Numbered from the stretch's first letter, positions 17,117 through 27,220 are shown. The stretch is 64,000 nt of DNA from Lachnospiraceae bacterium (GCA_910576385.1 CAJTIR010000015.1:1-64000); one strand, 5' to 3'. Notes: generated by a model not told the origin, from the sequence alone. Program-made: numbers and translations.

Positions 17117-17848
17117 TCAATGCTCCACTTTACTGCGTACCAGTCCCACCATTACCAGCACAGAACCCAAACATAACAACACATAACCTGCCACGTTCGT
17201 ATTGTCTCCAGTGCGGACAGAACCTCCTGCCTGTGATGGTGTCACAGTAAAATCCGTTCGCAAGCGATCAAGGATCCTATCATTTTTCGGCACAATTTTC
17301 TCTTGCTGGGAAAACAATTCTACAATTTCTGTCTCCACCGTAATTTCTTGTCCATTTGCCGCATTTTGAGCCTCCAAGTTCAAGGTCAAAATCGTTCCTG
17401 GACTGGTCTTTGTTTCGGTGTCCGCCCAGGCATAGGCAACCACTTTCTGCGTTGTCTCCTCCAATCCAGTATTGAGATCCTCTATCTTCCAAAGATTTCC
17501 ACTCTGTGTGGAGGAAACCACTAACAAATCCTTAGGAAAACGAATTTTCAATCTTCCACTGGTCACTTGGCTATTTGCTGCAAGACTTATCGACAGTGTA
17601 ACATTCCTTCCCTGCCCGCTAATCTGAGTAAGAATAGGTTCTGGCCTAACTTCTTGTGTACCAGTCTGACTAGGCTGTACGGGATTGGTCTGTTCTGTAC
17701 TCCCTTGACCGGGCTGGCCTGGATTCATGGTACCTTCCGCCTTTACTGAGAACCCCCAGAGTTGTAAGAGAATTGCTGCCAGCAAAACCAATGACAGAAC
17801 GGCAAAACCACTGCTGCGTTTTTGACATTTTATTTTATTTCCTTGCAT
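17117..17848 (-). CDS. Small cell-wall-anchored cohesin-domain protein
   Basis: The 243-aa product has a signal peptide (about residues 1-38), a Pro/Gln/Thr-rich linker, one cohesin-like beta domain (about 70-190, with SGRLKIRFPKDLLVVSS and PGTILTLNLEAQN) and a C-terminal sorting-type end: SVRTGD, then about 20 hydrophobic residues, then RSKVEH. Cohesins bind dockerins. The gene directly upstream, 17 nt away, encodes a subtilase with a dockerin, so this protein is a likely surface receptor for it. The sorting motif is a non-standard TGD variant, and no sortase lies in the window. AGGAGGAGG precedes the ATG. Confidence 0.8.
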   Translation of the reverse strand: MQGNKIKCQKRSSGFAVLSLVLLAAILLQLWGFSVKAEGTMNPGQPGQGSTEQTNPVQPSQTGTQEVRPEPILTQISGQGRNVTLSISLAANSQVTSGRLKIRFPKDLLVVSSTQSGNLWKIEDLNTGLEETTQKVVAYAWADTETKTSPGTILTLNLEAQNAANGQEITVETEIVELFSQQEKIVPKNDRILDRLRTDFTVTPSQAGGSVRTGDNTNVAGYVLLCLGSVLVMVGLVRSKVEH

Positions 17849-17865
17849 GTTCCAGCCTCCTCCTT

Positions 17866-20800
17866 TTACTCGTTTTTTGTATTTTTGCTATTGTCAGGCG
17901 CTGTACCAAGCAGCATCGCCGGCCAAGCATTATCTGGGAAATTACCCAAAAGACTTGTTCCAATATAAGTGCTGTTCCCTTCCCCATCAGCTTCCACTTC
18001 CAGCGCATACAATTTTGCCGTATCGCCGCCATCATATGCACTCCAGAAAATATATCCACTTGCCTGGTCATAACAAAGAGAGTTAAATTTGTCTTCATCT
18101 CCAGTAGCAATTCCTGTACTTCCCAGATCTTGATAAACAAAAATGTTCTCCTCTATTCTGTAACCAATCTGAAATAGCTCGCCCGACTGAGTAACTAAAT
18201 AAAACCATTCCGTAGATCCATATTTTTGTTCATCACTGTAACCTGCATAAGCGATACCAACCAAATTTTCCCCAATCGTATGTCCGCCTACATCTACAGC
18301 TCCCGATTCTTCTTGTGGAGCATTTGCTGCAAACCATTGCAGATAAGTTCCTTCCACACCAAACACCAGATTCGTGTTAGGGCTATATGCAAGATCTGCC
18401 GGGCACCAATTTATCTTTCCTTGGGAAGCTGCTTTGTAATTATCCGCAGGATCGATCAAAAACAACTCTGATTCTGGAACATTTCCTTGCGTTTGATCAA
18501 CTGCTGCAAAAACCTTATCTTTTACCATAGTTGCTGCCCGATAATATGTTTTTTGATTTCCTGACAGTACTGTATATTCTGGCAGATGCGCTGTATCAAT
18601 ATTGTAAAAATAAACTTCTCCTTCACTAGACCAGATCAGACCATTCAAAGAAACTGAAAGTTCTTCCACTGTCACCTCACAGACTGCAGTTACCAGCTCG
18701 CCTGCAGCATTTCTGGCATTAGCTGTCGCTGTGATCGTGGTTGTTCCAGGCATAAGTCCTGTCACCACACCCTTTTTATTTACTTTGGCGATCGCTGGAT
18801 TTTCGCTGCTCCAAGTTACCGTATTATCCAATACTCCCTCTGGAGTGACTGTGGCCTTTAAACGGCCTGTATTTCCCTTAATCAGCTTCATCGTTGACTG
18901 ATCAAGTATCACGCCCTCTGCATAAGGTGTATCTGCACTCTCACTCCTATTGACACGGTAGGACACTGTATTGCCCGCATAATCCACTAATTTTAAATAA
19001 AATACTTTTTTCGGATCTTTGATATCAAGTTCTACCAGACTTGCTGGCTGCTCCTGATTTACCCCATAAGTCTTTAGCAAGGTTTCCTGATCTTTGTCAT
19101 ACACCTTTACCGCTGCTGTATAACGATTATCCTCAAAAGTGAGGCGAATCTTTCCATTTTCTGTATCCTGCATATCAATCAATTTCGGTTTGGTATTATC
19201 AATTGTAATCGGAATGCTAAATCTTACCCCGTCTGCTGCCTGCTCTGGCTTATCCTTATAATATTCCGGCAATGCTGTTATCGTAACACGCACGGTAGTT
19301 CCCTCAGGCAGCGGCTTGCCTTTTGCGTCTGTCCCCTTCCAGCCCAAAACAGAGATATATTCGGTATTACACCATCCACTCTCTTCTGAATCGTAATATG
19401 CACCCTCCAGGTTTTGCTGCTGTTCCTGATAATAAACTTCCCCAGTTTCTTCATTGACAATCGAAGTTTCCACAACCGCCGCATTACGGATTAAGGTATA
19501 TACTACACTTTCAAGGCAATCACCCGAATCGTTAGAAAATGCATTTCTCTCTGGCAGATATTTTTTATCGCCACCTTTTAGATAAAGATTGGAAGCATAG
19601 CAATAAGCACTGTCTTCCTCTGCTGCATAATAGCTTAAATAATTCGTTTTTTCTACAGCCGAATAAGACATTGCCGCCGTATCATCGCCATGATTGCTAA
19701 ATTCCAGATAATTAAATGGCTCAAACATAGACGATTCTGACCAGTTTCCATAAAATGCCAGCATCGGAATTGACAAATCAACGGCGCCTCTCAAGTACAC
19801 AAAACCGTCAATATACATGCCATGTTTGAAATAAGTATCCAGATATTCCCTATCTGCATTTGACAATACTACTTTTACAGAGACTTGCGCTTGTTCTTTG
19901 ACCTCCAAGGTTCTTTCCTGCAGATTTAAAGTGGGCTGCTGCTTCATAAGCTCCTGCATAAACCAATTGACATCTGCTGTATTAAGCGCCCCATCTCCAT
20001 TAAAATCAAATTTCTGAGGATTACCCTCCACTCGCTCCAATTTCACAGATTCATTGATATGGCGCAAAAGTTCTAATGCATCCTGCTGATCTACCCTTTG
20101 ATCTCCATTCAGATCATACATCAAAACCTCATTTTCAGAGGAAAATATCACCTGTGGCTGCAATTTATAGGAACTGCCCTCAATCCATTTATTATCCAAT
20201 ACTTGCTCTGTTAGAATCGAGCTATCCAACGTATAATATTGATTTTTGCCAGAAATATTACAAACCTGGAAAGAGAAAGTATATTCCCCGCTCCTGCTTG
20301 GGTCGTCTCCAAGCTCTGCTTTTACTTTCCCGTCATTCCCCTGCTTTTCTCCCATTAATAGATATGCTGGCGTACTAGTGGCCGCCTTTACATTGGCAAG
20401 GCCGCTGCCCTGTTTTCTGGGCGAATATTCCTCCTTATCCTTCTCCTTTAAAGGAATCGCTGTACTCATCAATAAAGATTGTATCAAAGCTCTGCCGCTG
20501 AGACCTGTTTTTTGTTCCAGGCCATTTCGCTGTATATATTCTGAAACTACTGCACTCATTCCGGCAATACTAGGCGCTGCCATAGAAGTACCACTCAAAC
20601 ATCCATATCCGCCGTTTGCCTGCGGAGCATAAATATTTTCTCCTGGCGCAGTGATCTCCGGTTTTAAGGCCAGATCCCCTGGTACACCCCAAGCAGAGAA
20701 TTCACTCATCTGATAGCCTTCTGCTGCCTTATGGTCTGAAACCGGTTTTGACAGAATACGGATGATTTTCTGCCCCTCTTTCGCCAAAAACTTCCAACTA

Positions 20801-22719
20801 TCCTCCCATCCAAGAATCGCACAGGGAATTGTCGCCTTGGAACCAGAGAGATTTAGTTTTGGAAAACTAAAATCATCATTGATGATAAATAATGCCGCCG
20901 CCCCTGCATTCTGGGCATTTTGATGTTTTTCTATGTATGAGATCTCTCCTTTTTTGACAAATACAATCTTTCCTCTCACATCCCATCCCTGATAATCGCT
21001 AACTTTGCCATAGGAATCTAAAAAAACATATTCGTAATCTGTACCGTTGCCGCTGGTGTCCAGCGATGTCATGAAAGGAATATTAGCTTGCGCTTCTGCC
21101 TCTCCATAAAAATAGGTTCGCTTTCCGATCTGAAATCCACACCCTGTATAGCCCGCATTGATTGCACTGGCCACTGTCAGCGCGTTGGTATAAGAACCTG
21201 GAACACCCAGCATGTTCATATTGACATCTTCTGCGCGATTATGGCCTTGACTGCTGGATTGTGCCCAGCTTCCATTATTACCAGCAGAAATGCTTACCAC
21301 CATATCGCTTCCTAAAAGCCGGTCAAAAATCTCATTCACATACTCCTCCCCGGAAAAAGCCTTGCTTTCTCCAGGATTTGGCGTACCCAAACTTAAGTTT
21401 ACTACATCTGCACCCAGCAAAAGCGCATCTTCAATCGCTGCCATATAGTCGTCTGTATATGCTGTCTGATCTTTGCCAAACACCTTCATCACCAAAAGCT
21501 GTGCATCCTTGGCAATTCCAGACACACCTTCGGGCTGTTCCTGATAAACGCCATTTCCCTGTGGAATATATTGATTTGCCGCCGCAATACCTGCCACATG
21601 AGTTCCATGATCGCTGCTCTCATGCGAAATATCCAGATTTTCCTCTGCATAATTAAAGGCAAAGGCAATTTTATCATTGATATGTAATGCCTCTGGGCTT
21701 ACTGTATTCCCATTTTTGCTAACCTTGAGCTGGCTTAACACGTTGGCAATATCTGCTGTCCCCAACACTTCCTCTGTCGACGCCAGGCGGCCCATTTTCT
21801 CTGCCGTCATTCGTTTCCCATAAGTGAAAGCGCCTGCGTCAAAGGATGGATGATTGACATCAATCCCAGTATCCACAATGGCAATTCTCTGCCCTGCACC
21901 TGTATAACCACTATCCCAGGCTTGATAACTCCCTACCATCTCGCCTGCTGTCATTGTATTGGGTGCTGCAGTATCTTGAAGCTGATATTCTGGAACCACA
22001 TACACATCCTCCACACCAGCCACCTTCCGAATCTTTTCCAAATCTCCATATTGCACTGTTGCAGAAACTGCATTTGTGAGAAGACTGAAATGATACCGCA
22101 CTTTCATGGAATGCGCACCAACTGCACGCTGAATCTGCTCCACTACCGCCCCTTGTCCTGTCTCAATCTCTTGGGAAAGACTTTGCGCACTATCATTTTC
22201 ACTCAATCCCTTAAAAGAATATCCTTTCTCCAGGACGGAATCCCCATTTAACACAATAAACACACGCACCTCATCGGTATCGGCTTGTTCATCTTTATCT
22301 ACCCCTGGCACCCGCTCTGCCTCAATACCAGCAGTTCCAGACTGTGCTTCCTCTGTCCATTGCAATTCTCCAGTATTGGCTTTTTGTGCCTTGACCTGCT
22401 GTTTCTTTTTTTTGTTCTGCTTTTGAGACGGATCGTCTGGCTGGTTTTCTACCTGTGTTTCCTTTTGTTCCCCAACTTTGGATTGATCTGCCTGGTTTTC
22501 TGTCTGCTCTTTCTTCTGTTGTTCAGCGCTTGATTGGTCTTTTTGAACTTCAACCTGCTCTGATTTTTGTTTTTCCGTTTTTGATTGCTCTGTCTGCTCC
22601 ACTTGCTCCTGTTTTACAGTGTTATCCCTGCTTTTTTGAGCATTGGCTGTCATTCCCAAACCTAAACTGAGTACCAAAGCCAGAGAAATCCATTTTCGGC
22701 ATTGTTTCTTGTTTTTCAC
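17866..22719 (-). CDS. Secreted multidomain S8 (subtilisin-like) protease with dockerin
   Basis: A 1617-aa lactocepin-like enzyme. In order: signal peptide (1-27), Glu/Gln/Lys-rich linker (30-115), inhibitor/prodomain (about 150-235), S8 catalytic domain with Asp in IVDTGID (about 282), His in DHGTHVAG (about 372) and Ser in LSGTSMAAP (about 709). A PA-type insert lies between His and Ser. A dockerin follows at about 864-925, with two calcium loops DLNGDQRVD and DFNGDGALN. Then come Fn3-like modules, a Big_2 domain with VTWSSENPAIAKV (about 1325-1400) and a propeller-like tail. GTG start, overlapping the NUDIX stop (GTGA). It has no anchor of its own; the dockerin may tether it to the cohesin protein. 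Confidence 0.93.
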   Translation of the reverse strand: MKNKKQCRKWISLALVLSLGLGMTANAQKSRDNTVKQEQVEQTEQSKTEKQKSEQVEVQKDQSSAEQQKKEQTENQADQSKVGEQKETQVENQPDDPSQKQNKKKKQQVKAQKANTGELQWTEEAQSGTAGIEAERVPGVDKDEQADTDEVRVFIVLNGDSVLEKGYSFKGLSENDSAQSLSQEIETGQGAVVEQIQRAVGAHSMKVRYHFSLLTNAVSATVQYGDLEKIRKVAGVEDVYVVPEYQLQDTAAPNTMTAGEMVGSYQAWDSGYTGAGQRIAIVDTGIDVNHPSFDAGAFTYGKRMTAEKMGRLASTEEVLGTADIANVLSQLKVSKNGNTVSPEALHINDKIAFAFNYAEENLDISHESSDHGTHVAGIAAANQYIPQGNGVYQEQPEGVSGIAKDAQLLVMKVFGKDQTAYTDDYMAAIEDALLLGADVVNLSLGTPNPGESKAFSGEEYVNEIFDRLLGSDMVVSISAGNNGSWAQSSSQGHNRAEDVNMNMLGVPGSYTNALTVASAINAGYTGCGFQIGKRTYFYGEAEAQANIPFMTSLDTSGNGTDYEYVFLDSYGKVSDYQGWDVRGKIVFVKKGEISYIEKHQNAQNAGAAALFIINDDFSFPKLNLSGSKATIPCAILGWEDSWKFLAKEGQKIIRILSKPVSDHKAAEGYQMSEFSAWGVPGDLALKPEITAPGENIYAPQANGGYGCLSGTSMAAPSIAGMSAVVSEYIQRNGLEQKTGLSGRALIQSLLMSTAIPLKEKDKEEYSPRKQGSGLANVKAATSTPAYLLMGEKQGNDGKVKAELGDDPSRSGEYTFSFQVCNISGKNQYYTLDSSILTEQVLDNKWIEGSSYKLQPQVIFSSENEVLMYDLNGDQRVDQQDALELLRHINESVKLERVEGNPQKFDFNGDGALNTADVNWFMQELMKQQPTLNLQERTLEVKEQAQVSVKVVLSNADREYLDTYFKHGMYIDGFVYLRGAVDLSIPMLAFYGNWSESSMFEPFNYLEFSNHGDDTAAMSYSAVEKTNYLSYYAAEEDSAYCYASNLYLKGGDKKYLPERNAFSNDSGDCLESVVYTLIRNAAVVETSIVNEETGEVYYQEQQQNLEGAYYDSEESGWCNTEYISVLGWKGTDAKGKPLPEGTTVRVTITALPEYYKDKPEQAADGVRFSIPITIDNTKPKLIDMQDTENGKIRLTFEDNRYTAAVKVYDKDQETLLKTYGVNQEQPASLVELDIKDPKKVFYLKLVDYAGNTVSYRVNRSESADTPYAEGVILDQSTMKLIKGNTGRLKATVTPEGVLDNTVTWSSENPAIAKVNKKGVVTGLMPGTTTITATANARNAAGELVTAVCEVTVEELSVSLNGLIWSSEGEVYFYNIDTAHLPEYTVLSGNQKTYYRAATMVKDKVFAAVDQTQGNVPESELFLIDPADNYKAASQGKINWCPADLAYSPNTNLVFGVEGTYLQWFAANAPQEESGAVDVGGHTIGENLVGIAYAGYSDEQKYGSTEWFYLVTQSGELFQIGYRIEENIFVYQDLGSTGIATGDEDKFNSLCYDQASGYIFWSAYDGGDTAKLYALEVEADGEGNSTYIGTSLLGNFPDNAWPAMLLGTAPDNSKNTKNE

Positions 22720-23210
22720 AGCATTCCCTCCTTCCGTTCGATGGCAGAGCCGTCCAGGACGGCTTCTTTCAACTTATCCTCTTCATAGCTCAATTTCAAG
22801 GAAAAAAACGGGGTATCTTCCATCAAAAGCTTTAAGAAAATCTTATCCCCTTCCCATAAATTCAGAGAAAGTACGCGTTCCTTTTCCACCCACTCTAAGG
22901 TTCCCTCATCGCATTCTGACAGATTTCCCTCAAATTGATCTGCTGTATACAAACACATGTATTCAAGCGGCCATCCCGTAGTATGAAATGTTATTATGCC
23001 CCGAAAGCGAAACCTGGTCAGCATCAAGCCTGTTTCCTCTTTTACCTCTCGAAGCAGGCATTCCTCTGGACTTTCTCCCGCTTCAAAATGTCCGCCAATT
23101 CCAATCCATTTATCTTTATTGACGTCCTTCTGCTTTTTTACTCTGTGAAGCATGAGATATTTTCCATCTTTTTCAATATAGCACAGCGTAGTCAATGGTG
23201 ATTTTTCCAT
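22716..23210 (-). CDS. NUDIX hydrolase, 8-oxo-dGTP diphosphatase (MutT/MTH1-like)
   Basis: 164 aa with a full Nudix box, GGHFEAGES...LREVKEETG (about residues 39-61). The N-terminal half (CYIEKDGKYLMLHR, then DKWIGIGGH) matches MTH1-type sanitation enzymes that hydrolyse oxidised purine nucleotides; the exact substrate is inferred. It is tightly packed: 11 nt after the lipoprotein gene, and its stop overlaps the GTG start of the protease gene. A housekeeping enzyme inside this thi/protease transcription unit is unusual. Confidence 0.88.
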   Translation of the reverse strand: MEKSPLTTLCYIEKDGKYLMLHRVKKQKDVNKDKWIGIGGHFEAGESPEECLLREVKEETGLMLTRFRFRGIITFHTTGWPLEYMCLYTADQFEGNLSECDEGTLEWVEKERVLSLNLWEGDKIFLKLLMEDTPFFSLKLSYEEDKLKEAVLDGSAIERKEGML

Positions 23211-23221
23211 AGCTCTCCTCC

Positions 23222-24163
23222 TTAAAGGACATAGCGCTCATTCATGACATCTTTTAATTCCTTATAAGGTATCTCAATCTCGATTACTCCTGCCGCCCCA
23301 ATTGTCACCATATTAGGATTACAGATCACCACCAAGCCCTTTTCATTCAAATAAAAGACATCTTCGGTCAAGATATCGGAGACATAACTCTCATAATCCT
23401 CCATCAAGGCATCTTTGTAAGGTTCTTTGGTAATAGTATCTAAAATATGTTTCTCTACAATTTTCCCTGCCTCTGCTTTATCAGTAAAAATATCCGCCAG
23501 ATACAAAAGCGTTCCATTTGTGACATCAAAACAATAGGAGGAGGACCAAGTATTTGGGCTGGCAGACCCCTGCCACTCGTAGCTCTCTGCCTCAATACTT
23601 AAAATTCGTGTAGAGGCATACATTACCTTATAGCTTAGTCCATACCCATAACCGCTCCAAGAAGCCAATTCTTCCTCAGACAATGCTTGATAAGCATCTT
23701 TAGCATCCACGATATCTTCCTGAATAATTGCTTGATTATTCTCATGAAGCTCTTGAAAAACCATATTCATCCTCTCCGCAACAGCTTCATTTTCTGGTAT
23801 AGATATCACGGGACAATTTTCTGTAACCGCCAACAGCAATGCACCAGTGTCTGGATCCTGAATATCCTGGGAGTAATCTGTAAAAGTAACTTCTGGTACT
23901 TTTGTGAGTTCCTTTCCCTGTTCCTCCATCTCCTGCTCAGAAGACGCCTGATCTTTCTTATCTTTCTTTTTATCCTTGGAGGCATCTTTATCTTTCTGTG
24001 TTTCTTCTTGCTTTTTGGTCTTATTATCCTTTTTCTGTTCCTCGTTCTTTCCTACCGCCTCCTCAGTGATTTTGTCAGATTCATCTTTCTTTTGCTCTTT
24101 TCCAGCGCAGGCGGCAGCCAAAAGACAAAATCCCAATGCCAGCATCACTATCTTTTTTCTCAT
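23222..24163 (-). CDS. Putative lipoprotein with DUF3298-type (RsiV-like) domain
   Basis: The N-terminus MRKKIVMLALGFCLLAAAC resembles a lipoprotein signal with Cys19 as the acceptor, though the lipobox is not ideal. A Lys/Glu/Asp-rich linker (about 22-95) leads to a C-terminal domain (about 105-310) with the features of DUF4163/DUF3298, known from lysozyme-sensing RsiV-type proteins. No sigma factor is adjacent. The ATG at 24163 is chosen because GGGGG lies 8 nt upstream; the TTG six bases earlier is too close to it. It starts 14 nt after thiD. Confidence 0.8.
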   Translation of the reverse strand: MRKKIVMLALGFCLLAAACAGKEQKKDESDKITEEAVGKNEEQKKDNKTKKQEETQKDKDASKDKKKDKKDQASSEQEMEEQGKELTKVPEVTFTDYSQDIQDPDTGALLLAVTENCPVISIPENEAVAERMNMVFQELHENNQAIIQEDIVDAKDAYQALSEEELASWSGYGYGLSYKVMYASTRILSIEAESYEWQGSASPNTWSSSYCFDVTNGTLLYLADIFTDKAEAGKIVEKHILDTITKEPYKDALMEDYESYVSDILTEDVFYLNEKGLVVICNPNMVTIGAAGVIEIEIPYKELKDVMNERYVL

Positions 24164-24177
24164 CTGCAAGGCCCCCT

Positions 24178-24966
24178 TTACGATTTCTTCATTCGATACA
24201 TATGATTTAGCGGTCCATTTCCCCTGCCCAGATCCAGGCCATCTGCAATAGCCCCTGTAAGATATTCTTTCGCTTTCCTAGCGCTTTCCTCACCCCCAAG
24301 CTCCATCGCCAATCCACAGGCAATAGCGGATGATAAAGTACATCCTGTCCCATGTGTATTGGTATTTGCAAGGTGCGGTGCTAAAAACCAGGTAAGCTTC
24401 TGTCCCTCACAGAGCAAATCATCCGCGCAAAGTTCATCATGTCCGCCTTTTAAATAGATCATACCTTTATATTGTAACGCAAACTCCCTCACTGCCGCAA
24501 CCCTTTCTTCCCTTGTTTTAATGGTTCTTTTTAACAACATTTCTGCTTCTGGCAGATTGGGGGTATAAAGTTGTGCAAGAGGGAGTAATTTTTGTCTGTA
24601 AAAATCAAATGCTTCTGGCTGCATGAGATTCTTGCCGCTGGTGGACACCATCACGGTATCTATAACTACATGTTTTGCCTGATATTTGATCAGACAGTCT
24701 CTAATCACCTCCATTTGCTCTACACCAGTTATCATTCCCAACTTCACTGCATCTGGAACAATATCTGTAAACACGGATTCCAACTGTTTTTTCAAAAAAT
24801 CAGGGGGTATCGGCAAAATATCCGTTACCCCCATCGTGTTCTGCGCTGTCAGCGCTGTGATCACACTCTCTCCATACAGCCCAAACGCTGTAATTGTCTT
24901 TAAATCTGCCTGTATTCCCGCCCCGCCGCTACAATCGCTGCCAGCTATAGTTAGTACTGTTTTCAC
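24178..24966 (-). CDS. thiD: Hydroxymethylpyrimidine / phosphomethylpyrimidine kinase
   Basis: Phosphorylates HMP twice to give HMP-PP for thiamine synthesis. Seen: the N-terminal LTIAGSDCSGGAGIQADLKT substrate motif, ALTAQNTMGV, and the C-terminal ANTNTHGTGCTLSSAIA anion-hole motif of the ribokinase fold. 262 aa is normal. It sits in the thiC-W-M-E-D cluster, 27 nt after thiE. Confidence 0.96.
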   Translation of the reverse strand: MKTVLTIAGSDCSGGAGIQADLKTITAFGLYGESVITALTAQNTMGVTDILPIPPDFLKKQLESVFTDIVPDAVKLGMITGVEQMEVIRDCLIKYQAKHVVIDTVMVSTSGKNLMQPEAFDFYRQKLLPLAQLYTPNLPEAEMLLKRTIKTREERVAAVREFALQYKGMIYLKGGHDELCADDLLCEGQKLTWFLAPHLANTNTHGTGCTLSSAIACGLAMELGGEESARKAKEYLTGAIADGLDLGRGNGPLNHMYRMKKS

Positions 24967-24993
24967 GTTCTGCCCTCCTATTCAATCATTCTC

Positions 24994-25602
24994 TCAAGTT
25001 CTGTCAAATTCCGCCAGTAATCTGCGAATCTTTTCCACCTCGAAAGACGGATCCTCTGCTTTTAAAATCCCTGCAGAAATGGCCAGTCCATGTGCCCCAC
25101 ATTCCAGTGGCTTTCTGCCATTTGCAGCCGTAATTCCTCCCACCGCAACATTGGGAATGGGCGCTTCTGTAAGAATCGCCCGATAAACCTCCTTGGAGAT
25201 TGGCACAGCATCTTTCTTCGTCTCTGTTGGAAACCAAGCGCCGCTACCCAGATAATCAGCGCCATCCGCCATAGCCTGGCGTGCCTGCTCTACTGTTTTC
25301 GCTGTCGCTCCAATTATTTTTCCTGTTCCCAGATATGTCCTGGCATCTTTCACGGGTATATCTGATTGTCCCAAATGTACCCCATCTGCCCCACTCAACA
25401 ATGCAATATCCAGCCGGTCATTGATTATTAATTTTGTATTGCAGTTCACTGTCATCTGCCGCAATCGCTTGGCCCGCCGCAAATATTCCGCTGAGGAAAT
25501 ATCTTTCTCCCTAAGCTGAATATAATCGACTCCTGCTGCGAGCACTGTTTCTATTATGTTTTCCCCACAGGAGAAATCTGCGATCAAATATAACCAACCC
25601 AT
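24994..25602 (-). CDS. thiE: Thiamine-phosphate synthase
   Basis: Joins HMP-PP and hydroxyethylthiazole phosphate to thiamine phosphate. TIM-barrel signatures are visible: YIQLREKD (about 26-33), LIINDRLDIA, GADGVHLGQSD and the phosphate-binding VAVGGI and LAISAGI loops. 202 aa, slightly short but complete. It lies 21 nt after thiM. Confidence 0.96.
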   Translation of the reverse strand: MGWLYLIADFSCGENIIETVLAAGVDYIQLREKDISSAEYLRRAKRLRQMTVNCNTKLIINDRLDIALLSGADGVHLGQSDIPVKDARTYLGTGKIIGATAKTVEQARQAMADGADYLGSGAWFPTETKKDAVPISKEVYRAILTEAPIPNVAVGGITAANGRKPLECGAHGLAISAGILKAEDPSFEVEKIRRLLAEFDRT

Positions 25603-25623
25603 CCCTCTGCCCTCCTTTTATAT

Positions 25624-26538
25624 TTAACGATCTATAGGATCAAAAATCTCCATATTCCACAAATTTTTTTTCTGTTCCAGCCACTGGTAAAATTCTTCCC
25701 CTGCCAGTCGGCTCAGCCCATCTAACAAAGATGCCTTCGCCATCCCATAGCCAGATGCCTGGGCAGCCTGTTCTAAGGCATAGCCCATCCCCAAAGAAGC
25801 CGCCAGCGCAGACAAAACATAGGCTTTTACTTGCTCTTCTTCCTGTAAATCTCTTGTCTGTATCTCAGGTTCAGCCGAAAGATCGGTTGTTTCTTGTCGA
25901 CATACAATACTGCTGCAAGCTCCAGCAACTGCCCCTGCAAGACAGCCGCTGCCTACAATATTATATCTATTTTCTGTCCCATGATAAAGTTTTGCTTTGC
26001 CAGTTTTCCACAAAATACAATCTGGCTCTCCTGTCACCAGATACACATTTCCATTTGGAATGTTCACAGACATTTGTCGCTTTTGTACAGCGTCTATTCC
26101 TTCCCTGGTAAGCTGATTTTGCTGAATACTGTAAATCTCAGAACGGTTTCCCTTTACCAATCCTCTCCAGGGCAGCGCCAAAAACTCCTGTACTGCCTGC
26201 AGTCGGAACAAAGATGCCCCACAGCCCACTGGGTCGAGTACCAAAGGTTTTCCACTCTTTGAAATATGTATCAGTACTTGTCTTGCAGCTTCTATTTTAT
26301 GTTGATCCAATTGTCCCAAATTGATGACACTGGCATCTGCCTGCGCGCTAATCTCTGCCATTTCCTGTGCTGCCACAGCCATCAGAGGCCGCGCGCCCAA
26401 TGCCGATAACCCATCTGCGCATAATGCTGCTGAAACAGTATTTGGTATCATATGAATCAGGGGCCTGCCTGTGGCAATCTTTGTAAAGACTGTGGCAATC
26501 TGCTGTGGTGTTATTTCCCATTGCTGTTTGATACTCAT
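25624..26538 (-). CDS. thiM: Hydroxyethylthiazole kinase
   Basis: Salvage kinase that phosphorylates the thiazole moiety. Seen: IHMIPNTVS near the N-terminus, VLDPVGCGAS in the middle, KGNRSEI, and the GSGCLAGAVAGAC anion-hole motif near residue 200. At 304 aa it is somewhat longer than many ThiM proteins. The start overlaps the thiW stop (ATGA). Its pairing with thiW implies uptake and salvage of a thiazole precursor. Confidence 0.94.
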   Translation of the reverse strand: MSIKQQWEITPQQIATVFTKIATGRPLIHMIPNTVSAALCADGLSALGARPLMAVAAQEMAEISAQADASVINLGQLDQHKIEAARQVLIHISKSGKPLVLDPVGCGASLFRLQAVQEFLALPWRGLVKGNRSEIYSIQQNQLTREGIDAVQKRQMSVNIPNGNVYLVTGEPDCILWKTGKAKLYHGTENRYNIVGSGCLAGAVAGACSSIVCRQETTDLSAEPEIQTRDLQEEEQVKAYVLSALAASLGMGYALEQAAQASGYGMAKASLLDGLSRLAGEEFYQWLEQKKNLWNMEIFDPIDR

Positions 26539-27068
26539 GATGAACGCCCTACACTTGGCTTCTCCTCTATCATAGTTTTCAGATATTGGAAAGCGCCGGA
26601 CTTATACAATGCCCCCAGTAAAACTGTTGCCATAATACAACCGCCGACGGTACTAATCAAAAAAGGAATAATATAGGTAAATAGTGCAGCCTGTTGATTT
26701 CCCATCAATAACAGTGCCAATGGATAACACAGCATCGCGCCGAAAATTCCTGTACCGATGATCTCACCTGCAAATGCTGTCCATATCTTCTTTGTATAAC
26801 GATACAGCAATGCACATAGAAAAGCGCCTGCCATGCTTCCTGGAAATGCCAATAGACTTCCCGTGCCCAAAAGATTGCGAATCAAAGCTGTGGAAAAAGA
26901 AAAACCTAAGGCATACCCCGGCCCCAAAAATACACCTGCCAATACATTCAATAAATGCTGTACTGGAAAACATTTAGAAGCCCCAACCGGAATCGAAAAT
27001 GCCGACAGACATACGCCGAGCGCCGTCATCATTCCGGCAAGCGCTAACTTCTTTACATTTAATTTCAT
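26535..27068 (-). CDS. thiW: ECF transporter S component, thiazole/thiamine-precursor type
   Basis: A 177-aa protein with about five to six membrane helices and the S-component sequence KCFPVQHLLNVLAGVFLGPGYALG of the ThiW family. It binds the precursor (proposed to be hydroxyethylthiazole) and works with the shared EcfAA'T energy module, which is not in this window. ATG after AAGGAGG. It follows thiC by 152 AT-rich bases with no visible terminator and overlaps thiM. Confidence 0.93.
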   Translation of the reverse strand: MKLNVKKLALAGMMTALGVCLSAFSIPVGASKCFPVQHLLNVLAGVFLGPGYALGFSFSTALIRNLLGTGSLLAFPGSMAGAFLCALLYRYTKKIWTAFAGEIIGTGIFGAMLCYPLALLLMGNQQAALFTYIIPFLISTVGGCIMATVLLGALYKSGAFQYLKTMIEEKPSVGRSS

Positions 27069-27220
27069 GGCCGCCTCCTTATCTTAATTACAAATACAGA
27101 AATTCAAACTTTTCAAATAAAAATAAAGTTCCTGATTTCCATTTTTTATGTATTTCTAAACTGCTATAAAATATTTCTTTCAAATCTCTTTTTTCTTTTA
27201 ATTTTTATATTTCTGGAGTG

